From positions 1-15,603 of the forward strand of contig DGOS01000083.1 in assembly GCA_002390155.1 (NCBI GenBank): a stretch of DNA of 15,603 nucleotides, read 5' to 3'. Position 1 is the first letter of the stretch. Each line of letters begins with the position of its first letter. Source of the stretch: Hyphomicrobiaceae bacterium UBA4460 (GTDB taxonomy: Bacteria > Pseudomonadota > Alphaproteobacteria > Rhizobiales > Methyloligellaceae). The translations under genes were made by a program, and so were the position numbers. Of this stretch, positions 1 through 6,268 are shown one piece after another. The notes under the pieces were generated by a model, which was not told the origin of the DNA, did not search any database, and saw only the letters and a list, made by a program, of their open reading frames with translations.

Positions 1-96
1 CAGGGATTCGCGCACGCGGTCCGATGTCGGGCGCGTTCCCAGTCCCTTCGGGGCGTCGATGGTTTTTCCTTTGAACCGCCCGGCGATGATGCGCAT
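1..96 (-). CDS. rsmD: 16S rRNA (guanine966-N2)-methyltransferase RsmD, N-terminal fragment
   Basis: Only the first 32 codons lie in the window; the gene runs off the left edge. RsmD methylates G966 of 16S rRNA during small-subunit assembly in the cytoplasm. The visible part starts MRIIAGRFKGK and contains the family's TRPTSDRVRESL motif (E. coli has LRPTTDRVRETL), which precedes the SAM-binding fold. The ATG at 96-94 shares its A with the TGA stop of the upstream pseudouridine synthase gene (TGATG), so the pair is probably co-transcribed and translationally coupled. Both products modify rRNA. Identification rests on this N-terminal signature alone; the catalytic NPPY motif is outside the window. 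Confidence 0.88.
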   Translation of the reverse strand, partial: MRIIAGRFKGKTIDAPKGLGTRPTSDRVRESL

Positions 97-914
97 CAGC
101 GTTTCAACCCGAACTCGCGGGCGCGTGCTGTACCCAGTTGCTCAATCAGCACTTTGCGCTTTACCTCTTCCACGGCGCCTTGCGCCATATCGCCTAATGA
201 GAACGCCCCGTACGAGGTGCGGATCAGCCGGTTCACTGTGAGCCCCAAATGCTCGGCGATACGTTTCACCTCGCGGTTCTTGCCTTCGTGCAAACCCACG
301 GTCAGCCACACATTGCTGCCTTGCTGGCGCTCGAGCTTGGCCTCCACCGGCCCGTAGCGCACGCCGTCGATGGTCACGCCGGACTTCAAGCGGTCGAGCG
401 CGTCCTGGCGCACCCGCCCATGCGCGCGCACCCGGTAGCGCCGCACCCATCCAGTGCTCGGCAGCTCCAGATGCCGGGCCAGCGCCCCATCATTGGTCAG
501 GAGCAACAGGCCTTCGGTGTTGATGTCGAGACGCCCCACTGAAATCACGCGCGGCAGGGTGTCGGGCAAGCTGGCGAACACGGTCGGGCGGCCTTGCGGG
601 TCCTTGTGGCTGGTCACGAGGCCCTTCGGCTTGTTGTAGCGCCACAGGCGCGGAGCTTGCGGCGCGGGAAGTGCCTCTCCGTCCACGATGATCGTGTCAG
701 ACGGCGAGACCACACAAGCCGGTGTGGTTAGGACTTCGCCGTTCACGGAAACGCGCCCCGCTGCGATCCAGTTTTCCGCGTCGCGGCGCGAGCATAGACC
801 CGCATGGGCCATCGCCTTGGCGATCCGCATGGGCTCTTGCCGGACAGGGGGCGGATCACCCCGTTTGCGGGGTGCTTGACCCCGGCTCGTTTTCTCGCCC
901 ACCTTGCCGCCCAT
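96..914 (-). CDS. rluB: rRNA pseudouridine synthase, RsuA/RluB family
   Basis: Makes pseudouridine in rRNA. Numbered from the ATG at 914 (272 aa): an S4 RNA-binding domain at about residues 30-75 (RIAKAMAHAGLCSRRDAE), then the catalytic domain with VGRLDINTEGLLLLTNDG, whose Asp (about residue 130) is the catalytic residue, and NREVKR near 230. The family (RsuA, RluB, RluE, RluF) is clear; the exact target (23S U2605 as in RluB) is inferred, so the symbol is tentative. The start is uncertain: ATG at 914 gives a basic, proline-rich 28-residue tail before the S4 domain, while ATG at 830 starts exactly at the S4 domain. The open frame continues to 1139, but that part is antisense to tadA. It is followed by rsmD with a one-base overlap. 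Transcribed divergently from tadA. Confidence 0.9.
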   Translation of the reverse strand: MGGKVGEKTSRGQAPRKRGDPPPVRQEPMRIAKAMAHAGLCSRRDAENWIAAGRVSVNGEVLTTPACVVSPSDTIIVDGEALPAPQAPRLWRYNKPKGLVTSHKDPQGRPTVFASLPDTLPRVISVGRLDINTEGLLLLTNDGALARHLELPSTGWVRRYRVRAHGRVRQDALDRLKSGVTIDGVRYGPVEAKLERQQGSNVWLTVGLHEGKNREVKRIAEHLGLTVNRLIRTSYGAFSLGDMAQGAVEEVKRKVLIEQLGTARAREFGLKR

Positions 915-1398
915 GGCAGCGAAGCTTGCAGATGCGGCGGAGCCAGGCAAGCGCCCTGAGCGCCCCATGGATCTGGCCTTGGCGGAAGCAGAGGCCGCCG
1001 GCGCGCGCGGTGAGGTGCCCGTGGGTGCCGTGGTGCTTGGGTCCGACGGCGCGGTGCTCGCCAGGGCCGGCAACCGGACGCTTGAGCTGCGCGATCCGAC
1101 CGCCCATGCCGAGCTGCTCGTCATCCGCGAAGCGTGCACCAGGCTCGGGAGCGAGCGTCTGGTCGATTGCGACCTCTATGTGAGCCTGGAGCCTTGTGCC
1201 ATGTGCGCCGGTGCCATCTCCCTCGCGCGCGTCCGCCGGCTCTATTTCGGCGCGGGCGACGCCAAGGGCGGCGGCGTGGAGCATGGGGCGCGGGTCTTCG
1301 ACCAGCCCACCTGCCACCACCGGCCTGAGGTCTATGGCGGAATTAGTGAGAGCGCCGCCGCCGCGCTCCTCAAGGATTTCTTCGCCGCCCGCCGCTAG
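913..1398 (+). CDS. tadA: tRNA-adenosine(34) deaminase TadA
   Basis: Deaminates A34 of tRNA-Arg(ACG) to inosine; zinc-dependent cytidine/deoxycytidylate deaminase fold, homodimer. From the ATG at 913 (161 aa) the zinc site is complete: H65-A-E67 in PTAHAE, with E67 the proton shuttle, and C95/C98 in EPCAMCAG. The family's GEVPVGAV block is at residues 33-40, and DQPTCHH near the C-terminus is typical of alphaproteobacterial TadA. Start choices are ATG 913 or ATG 967 (MDLALAEA, 143 aa); known alphaproteobacterial proteins carry only a few residues before this block, so 967 is quite possible. Neither start has a strong Shine-Dalgarno. The gene is divergent from the pseudouridine synthase gene and is followed by non-coding DNA. 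Confidence 0.94.
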   Translation: MAAKLADAAEPGKRPERPMDLALAEAEAAGARGEVPVGAVVLGSDGAVLARAGNRTLELRDPTAHAELLVIREACTRLGSERLVDCDLYVSLEPCAMCAGAISLARVRRLYFGAGDAKGGGVEHGARVFDQPTCHHRPEVYGGISESAAAALLKDFFAARR

Positions 1399-1615
1399 GC
1401 CGACGTTAGAATTGGAAGTAGATGAAGCTTTGCGGCTGGCCTTTGCCGACCTCCAGCACGCAGAACACGAATACTGGCGAAGGTCTTCGACTAAAATTTT
1501 TCGAAAGTTCGACGTTACATCACGATGCGCCTAGGTGCGCGCAACGACAAAGACACAGCAAGACAGAGCTTGCTGCATGCCAAGACAAAGCGCCTCGACG
1601 ATTGGCGGAGAGCGA
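1399..1615. other. Non-coding gap between convergent genes
   Basis: This gap lies between the tadA stop and the stop of the small membrane protein gene. It is more AT-rich than its surroundings around 1488-1515. It holds a short perfect inverted repeat TCGAA-AG-TTCGA at 1501-1512 beside a T run and an imperfect palindrome around CCTAGG near 1529. I see no coding frame with a recognisable product and no convincing terminator. Confidence 0.5.
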
Positions 1616-1984
1616 TTAGTTTCCCAGGCCGTAGGGCTGGGGGATCGGCGCGTTGGGGTCGTGCGGCCAGGAATTCATCGGATAGAAGTTCCGCTGGATG
1701 GCCTCGTTCTCGACGTTGCCCTTGGTGTAGGGCACGAACCCGAAATAGCTGCTCCAGCCGCGCGGGCCTGGCCCCCTGGTGGCGTAAGGATAGACTGGTG
1801 ACCGTCCGCGCTTGTAGATCTTGGCCTTAGTGAGGGTCGGCGAGGCGTCTGCCGGCGCGGTGACGAGCCCCATGGCTTGGACGGGCCCCGCCCAGGTCAG
1901 CAGCCAGAGGTAGAACAGAATCGCGGCAACGCCTACGGCGCCAGAAGCGGTCTTCTTCGAGATGGGCAGGTCGTCGTAGGTCAT
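1616..1984 (-). CDS. Unrecognised small membrane or secreted protein (122 aa)
   Basis: I do not recognise a family. The product starts MTYDDLPISKKTASG, then has one hydrophobic stretch at about residues 16-33 (AVGVAAILFYLWLLTWAG). This could be a single membrane anchor, or a signal peptide cleaved after VQA at residues 35-37. The remaining ~85 residues are rich in Pro, Gly, Tyr, Trp and Asn (for example GPGPRGWSSYFGFVPY) with few acidic residues, and would face the periplasm. The ATG at 1984 is preceded by AAAGAGA at a good distance and is preferred over an upstream ATG at 2077, whose extra residues look non-coding. It sits alone between tadA and purD with its own 161-bp upstream region, so it is probably separately transcribed. 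The coding call rests on the ribosome site, the membrane/signal pattern and the clean frame. Confidence 0.7.
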   Translation of the reverse strand: MTYDDLPISKKTASGAVGVAAILFYLWLLTWAGPVQAMGLVTAPADASPTLTKAKIYKRGRSPVYPYATRGPGPRGWSSYFGFVPYTKGNVENEAIQRNFYPMNSWPHDPNAPIPQPYGLGN

Positions 1985-2021
1985 GCGATTCTCTTTTTCG
2001 CTGGCGTTGCCAGATGACTTG

Positions 2022-2050
2022 CAAATAGTGACGCCATCGTGAAAACGCAA
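2022..2050 (-). promoter_or_regulatory. Weak candidate promoter for the small membrane protein gene
   Basis: On the minus strand TTGCGT (2050-2045) is followed after 17 bases by TATTTG (2027-2022). Each half matches only part of the sigma-70 consensus (TTGACA, TATAAT). The position, 38 bases before the start codon at 1984, is right for a promoter. A small hairpin CTGGC-GTT-GCCAG (2001-2013) would lie in the leader. This is inference from weak matches. Confidence 0.22.
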
Positions 2051-2145
2051 CGCCAATACCGCAAGAAAGCACGGCAAAACTATGGTTCGCGCTCATTTTG
2101 CAGCCCATCCATGAACACGGCGCTAACTTTTGCGCGGGATCTCGC

Positions 2146-3420
2146 TCAATCCGCGCGCCCGACAGCGCGCCAGCCGATGTCGCGGCGGCTAAAGCCGTCC
2201 GGCCAATCGATCGTATCGACCGCCGCGTAGGCCTTTGACTGGGCCTCCGCAATCGTCTGCCCCCGCGCGGTGACGCCGAGGACGCGGCCGCCCGCGGCGA
2301 CAATGCTGTCCGCCTCACGTGCCGTACCGGCGTGGAAGATCTCGACATCCGGATCGGCGCCGGCCTCTTCCAAGCGCGCGATCTCGGTGCCTTTCTGGTA
2401 GCTGCCGGGATAACCCTTGGCCGCCATCACCACGCAAAGCGCCGGCTCGTCGTGCCACTCAAGCGCGATATCGCCGAGCGTGCCTTGTGCTGTGGCGGCC
2501 AGCGCAGGCAGGAGGTCCGACTTGAGGCGCATCATCAGCACCTGCGCCTCCGGATCGCCGAAGCGCACATTGTACTCAATGAGCTTGGGTGCACCGTCCT
2601 CAATCATCAGCCCGGCATAGAGCACACCCTTGAAGGGCATGCCGCGTGCGGCCATCGCCGCGACCGTGGGCCGGATGATCTCGTCCATGACGCGGGTTGA
2701 GAGCGCTTCCGTCATGACCGGCGCCGGAGAGTAGGCGCCCATGCCGCCAGTGTTGGGGCCCGTATCGCCGTCGCCGACGCGCTTGTGGTCCTGCGCCGTG
2801 GCCAGCGGCAACGCCGTCGTGCCGTCGACCAGGGCGAAGAAGCTCGCCTCTTCGCCTGTCAAATACTCCTCGATCACAACCTCCGCGCCAGCGGTCCCGA
2901 AGGCGCCCTCGAAGCAGGCGTCGATCGCCGAATCGGTCTCAGGTGCCGTCGTGGCAATCACCACGCCCTTGCCCGCCGCGAGCCCGTCCGCCTTGATGAC
3001 GATGGGAAGCTGTTGCTCCGCCGCGTAAGCCTTCGCGGCATTTGCGTCGGTGAAGCGCCCATAGGCGCCCGTTGGGATACTGCATTCGGCGCAAAGGTCT
3101 TTGGTAAAGCCCTTCGACCCTTCGAGTTGGCTTGCGGCTTTGGAGGAGCCGAAGACGGCGATGCCTTGCGCTTCGAGATCGTCGGCGAGCCCGGCGACGA
3201 GCGGCGCCTCGGGCCCCACCACCACCAGGCCGACGCCGCTCTCCTTGCAAAACGCCGCCACGGCCGCGTGGTCGCCCACGTCGAGCGAGACCACTGTCGC
3301 GGTTTCGGCGATGCCGGCATTGCCGGGCGCGCAATAAAGCGTCTCCAGAAGAGGGCTCTGCGCCAGCTTCCAAGCCAGCGTATGCTCACGTCCCCCACCG
3401 CCGATCAGAAGCACGTTCAC
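2146..3420 (-). CDS. purD: Phosphoribosylamine-glycine ligase PurD (GAR synthetase)
   Basis: Second step of de novo purine synthesis: ATP + glycine + 5-phosphoribosylamine to glycinamide ribonucleotide. Full length at 424 aa, as is usual. N-terminal domain begins [13 protein letters not shown] (residues 7-13, phosphate-binding glycine loop); [12 protein letters not shown] is near 67-77; the ATP-grasp domain carries [11 protein letters not shown] (142-152), EEYLTGEE (184-191), the [23 protein letters not shown] block (210-232) and [10 protein letters not shown] (282-291), which holds metal/ATP ligands. The C-terminal domain ends GWRAVGRAD. The start codon is GTG at 3420, fixed by the glycine-loop N-terminus; the upstream ribosome site is weak. 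It is divergent from xseA across 105 bp. No hairpin-plus-T-run terminator is visible after the stop. Confidence 0.97.
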   Translation of the reverse strand: MNVLLIGGGGREHTLAWKLAQSPLLETLYCAPGNAGIAETATVVSLDVGDHAAVAAFCKESGVGLVVVGPEAPLVAGLADDLEAQGIAVFGSSKAASQLEGSKGFTKDLCAECSIPTGAYGRFTDANAAKAYAAEQQLPIVIKADGLAAGKGVVIATTAPETDSAIDACFEGAFGTAGAEVVIEEYLTGEEASFFALVDGTTALPLATAQDHKRVGDGDTGPNTGGMGAYSPAPVMTEALSTRVMDEIIRPTVAAMAARGMPFKGVLYAGLMIEDGAPKLIEYNVRFGDPEAQVLMMRLKSDLLPALAATAQGTLGDIALEWHDEPALCVVMAAKGYPGSYQKGTEIARLEEAGADPDVEIFHAGTAREADSIVAAGGRVLGVTARGQTIAEAQSKAYAAVDTIDWPDGFSRRDIGWRAVGRAD

Positions 3421-3525
3421 TGTCGGAAGACCCCGCTTGTTCGCTGCCGTCCGGGCCTGTATGCCCTCAAGGATATTCGCGCGCTCTTAGCACGACAGGG
3501 CGCGCCACGCGAAAGAGATGACGAA

Positions 3526-4965
3526 ATGGCCCGCCGTAGTCCACAGGCCCCGCAGACCAATCTCGCCGAGTACACCGTCTCCGAGCTCGCCTTTGCGCTG
3601 CGCAAGACGGTGGAGGACGCTTACGGTCACGTGCGGCTGCGCGGCGAAGTCTCCGGCTATCGCGGGCCCCACGCCTCCGGTCATTGCTATTTCAGGCTGA
3701 AGGACGAGAGCGCGGCGATTGAGGCGGTGGTCTGGCGCGGCACCTTCGGCCGCTTGAAGTTTAAGCCCGAGGAAGGGCTGGAGATCGTCGCCAAGGGCAA
3801 GATCACCACCTATCCCGGCGGTTCAAAATATCAGATCGTCATCGAGGAGCTGGAGCCCGCGGGCGTCGGTGCGCTCATGGCTCTTCTGGAACAACGCAAG
3901 AAGCAGCTCGCCGCCGAGGGGCTGTTCGACGAGGATCGCAAAACGGCGCTGCCCTTCCTGCCGCGCGTCATCGGCGTGGTGACGTCGCCCACGGGCGCGG
4001 TAATCCGCGACATTCTTCATCGGCTGGCCGACCGCTTCCCCTCCCATGTGCTGGTCTGGCCGGTCCGCGTACAAGGCGAGACCTGCGCCGCCGAAGTGGC
4101 CGCCGCCATTCATGGCTTCAACGCGGATCCGCCGCAGGTCGCACAGCGTCCCGATCTCATCATCGTCGCGCGCGGCGGAGGAAGTCTTGAGGACCTATGG
4201 GGCTTCAACGAGGAAATCGTGGTGCGCGCGGCCGCCGCCAGCTCGATCCCGCTCATCTCGGCGGTTGGACACGAGACCGATTGGACCTTGATCGATCTCG
4301 TTGCCGATTACCGGGCGCCGACGCCGACAGCCGCAGCCGAGCGTGCCGTGCCCGTGCGCTCCGAACTTCTGACGAGCGTGCGGACATTCGGCGTGCGCAG
4401 CGCCGGCTCCTTGCGGCGCGCATTGGAGACGTGGCGCAGCCGCTTTGCGGCGTCTGCCCGGGGCCTACCGCGCCGTGACGCGATCCTTGGCCTGCCGCGT
4501 CAGCGTCTCGATGCTGCGAGCCACAAACTGCCGCGCGCGCTGCTGGCCAACGCGCGGGTCCATCGCTCGCAGATGGAACGCGCCGGCTCACGGCTACGGC
4601 CGCATCTTCTGGCGAACACGGCGCGCACGGGCCGCGACTCGCTTCTGCGCCTCCATCGCGCCAAGGGCCGCGCCATTCATGCGACCTTGGACGGTGCCCG
4701 CCGGCGTCTCGATGGCCAGGCAAAGCTGCTCACGACGCTCGGTTATCACAACGTTTTGGCCCGGGGCTTCGCGTTGGTGCGCGCCGAGGACGGCGTCATG
4801 CTGCGCCGTGCTGCGGACGTGAAGCCGGGTGCCGGACTGGACATTGAGTTCGCCGATGGCCATGTTGAAGCGCATGCCGATCCACGGCGGGCCTCCGGCA
4901 AGAAGAGCGCGCCCCAATCGGCGCCGCGCCGCAAGCCCGATGGAAATCAGGGGAATTTGCTTTAG
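3526..4965 (+). CDS. xseA: Exodeoxyribonuclease VII large subunit XseA
   Basis: Catalytic subunit of exonuclease VII, which degrades single-stranded DNA to oligonucleotides together with XseB (not in this window). 479 aa, normal for the family. An N-terminal OB-fold spans about residues 13-110 ([25 protein letters not shown] shows the entry). The nuclease core has [16 protein letters not shown] (148-163), [18 protein letters not shown] (212-229), SAVGHETD (245-252) and [12 protein letters not shown] long Arg/Ala-rich helical segment follows, then the C-terminal LARGFALV block and a basic tail. The frame is open far upstream over purD, but the ATG at 3526 begins [21 protein letters not shown] and is preceded by GAAAGAGA, so it is the start. 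Divergent from purD; DUF2093 follows 65 bp on. Confidence 0.96.
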   Translation: MARRSPQAPQTNLAEYTVSELAFALRKTVEDAYGHVRLRGEVSGYRGPHASGHCYFRLKDESAAIEAVVWRGTFGRLKFKPEEGLEIVAKGKITTYPGGSKYQIVIEELEPAGVGALMALLEQRKKQLAAEGLFDEDRKTALPFLPRVIGVVTSPTGAVIRDILHRLADRFPSHVLVWPVRVQGETCAAEVAAAIHGFNADPPQVAQRPDLIIVARGGGSLEDLWGFNEEIVVRAAAASSIPLISAVGHETDWTLIDLVADYRAPTPTAAAERAVPVRSELLTSVRTFGVRSAGSLRRALETWRSRFAASARGLPRRDAILGLPRQRLDAASHKLPRALLANARVHRSQMERAGSRLRPHLLANTARTGRDSLLRLHRAKGRAIHATLDGARRRLDGQAKLLTTLGYHNVLARGFALVRAEDGVMLRRAADVKPGAGLDIEFADGHVEAHADPRRASGKKSAPQSAPRRKPDGNQGNLL

Positions 4966-5030
4966 CCCCGCTGGCAACGGGTTTGCCGTGACGCTATGCT
5001 GAGACACAACGAGAGAGTGCCACCGACTTG

Positions 5031-5264
5031 ATGAACCGCTTCGAACGCAATCTCGGCTTCAAAGGCGAAGCCAAGCTCAAATATCTCGACGGTGAGGTCC
5101 AGGTGATAACGCCCGGCGACTTCGTGCGCTGCGCCGTCACGGGCCAGCCCATTGCGCTCGACGCCTTGCGTTATTGGAGTGTGGAACTCCAGGAGCCTTA
5201 TGCCGACGCGGCCGCCTCGCTCCAACGCTACAGCGAAACCCACGCCAAGAGAGACGCAAGCTAA
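5031..5264 (+). CDS. DUF2093 domain protein (77 aa)
   Basis: A small alphaproteobacterial protein of unknown function. It matches the DUF2093 pattern: KLKYLDGEVQVITPGDFVRCAVTG, then QPIALDALRYWSVELQEPYADA. It is soluble, with no signal peptide or membrane segment, and one Cys in RCAVTG. The start at ATG 5031 (MNRFERNLGF) is chosen; a TTG lies directly before it, and GAGAGAG at 5011-5017 could be the ribosome site. It is downstream of xseA on the same strand (65-bp gap), probably in one transcript. The TAA overlaps the lpxK stop by four bases (CTAA), so the two genes converge with no room for a terminator between them. In related genomes this family is found near lpxK and waaA; a role in lipid A metabolism is only a guess from that. 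Confidence 0.9.
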   Translation: MNRFERNLGFKGEAKLKYLDGEVQVITPGDFVRCAVTGQPIALDALRYWSVELQEPYADAAASLQRYSETHAKRDAS

Positions 5265-6268
5265 CGGCTTGCCACCGCGCTGAGCAGGTCTTTCGCTTGC
5301 TCGTCGTCCTCGAACGTCACGAGGATCGGGAACGGCCGTGAGCGATTCTTGAGTTCGGTGAGCGCGCTGTCTTCGTCTTCGTCGGGGATGCGCGCCCAAT
5401 CCTTCTCCGTGGTCACCAGCATCGCCTTCTTCTCGTCGGCCTCTTTAAGAAGCGCGCGAGCATTCTTCTCGGTAAAGCGGTGATGGTCTCCAAAGCTATG
5501 ACTTTCGATTAGCCGCGCACCGTTCGACTTGAGCGTGGCGAAGAACTTGTTGGGCCGGGCGATCCCTGCAAAGCCGATCACCGGCAACACGGCGAGCCAG
5601 CGGGCGTCGCAATTGGGGGTGACTTTGGCGCGCAGCACCGGCTTGCCTGCGGTTTCGAACGCGGCGACCAGACGATCGGCCTTCTTACCGTCGCCGATCA
5701 CCAGCAGCGCATCGGTGCGTGGCATTTGCGTATCGAGCGGCGCGCGCAATGGCCCCGCCGGCATCACGCGTCCATTGCCGAGCCCGGAGGCCGCATCCAC
5801 CACGATCAATGACAGATCCTTGGCGAGCGCCGGGTTCTGAAACCCGTCGTCCATGACGATTACGTCTGCGTCCGTTTCTTCGATGGCCTCGGCGCCCGCG
5901 ATGCGGTCCGCTGAGACGAAGGTCGGTGCCACGGCCGCCAACAGCAGCGGCTCATCGCCAACCGCGTGCGCCTCGTGGCCCGCAACGCGCACGACGCCTT
6001 TCGCCGTGCCGCCATAGCCTCGTGTCAAAAAGGCGGGGCGCTTGCCCATGGCTTTCAGAAGCGTCGCAATCGCAATGGCGGTCGGTGTCTTGCCGCCGCC
6101 GCCCGCCGTGAAGTTGCCGACGCAGATCACCGGGAGTTTTGAGCGGTGGCCCACATCGCGCGCCATGCGTGATCCCGCCACGCGGCCATAGATTGCGGCG
6201 GGCAGAAAAAGCGCGCCCGCGATCCCGCCCGGCTTGCGGTACCACCAAGAGGGGGTCTTATGAGGCAT
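5261..6268 (-). CDS. lpxK: Tetraacyldisaccharide 4'-kinase LpxK
   Basis: Phosphorylates the 4' position of the lipid A disaccharide at the inner membrane. 335 aa from ATG 6268. An N-terminal membrane-associated helix is visible (GGIAGALFLPAAIYGRVAG, 14-32). The P-loop is VGNFTAGGGGKTPTA (50-64), followed by LTRGYGG (82-87), a VGDEP motif (103-107) that carries the likely catalytic Asp, VMDDGFQN (138-145) and GDHHRFTEKN near 275. These are the family's hallmarks. The frame is open to 6334, but ATG 6268 gives the usual N-terminus. That ATG lies inside the end of the upstream waaA frame (11-base overlap), which points to translational coupling. The stop converges on the DUF2093 stop. The C-terminal ~60 residues are charged. 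Confidence 0.96.
   Translation of the reverse strand: MPHKTPSWWYRKPGGIAGALFLPAAIYGRVAGSRMARDVGHRSKLPVICVGNFTAGGGGKTPTAIAIATLLKAMGKRPAFLTRGYGGTAKGVVRVAGHEAHAVGDEPLLLAAVAPTFVSADRIAGAEAIEETDADVIVMDDGFQNPALAKDLSLIVVDAASGLGNGRVMPAGPLRAPLDTQMPRTDALLVIGDGKKADRLVAAFETAGKPVLRAKVTPNCDARWLAVLPVIGFAGIARPNKFFATLKSNGARLIESHSFGDHHRFTEKNARALLKEADEKKAMLVTTEKDWARIPDEDEDSALTELKNRSRPFPILVTFEDDEQAKDLLSAVASR

Noticed and set aside
915..1139. N-terminal extension of the pseudouridine synthase frame across tadA
   Set aside because: The residues are low-complexity Ser/Ala/Arg-rich and antisense to the conserved TadA zinc-site region.
1488..1515. T run and TCGAA/TTCGA repeat as a terminator between tadA and the small protein gene
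   Set aside because: The stem is only 5 bp with a two-base loop and mostly A-T; on neither strand is a proper stem followed directly by a T run.
2785..3525. Open plus-strand frame running into xseA from inside purD
   Set aside because: It is antisense to the well-supported purD gene, and XseA has its normal N-terminus and ribosome site at 3526. High GC keeps the antisense frame open.
4973..4987. GGCAA/TTGCC hairpin after xseA as a terminator
   Set aside because: Five-base stem with no T run; the DUF2093 gene follows on the same strand and is probably co-transcribed.
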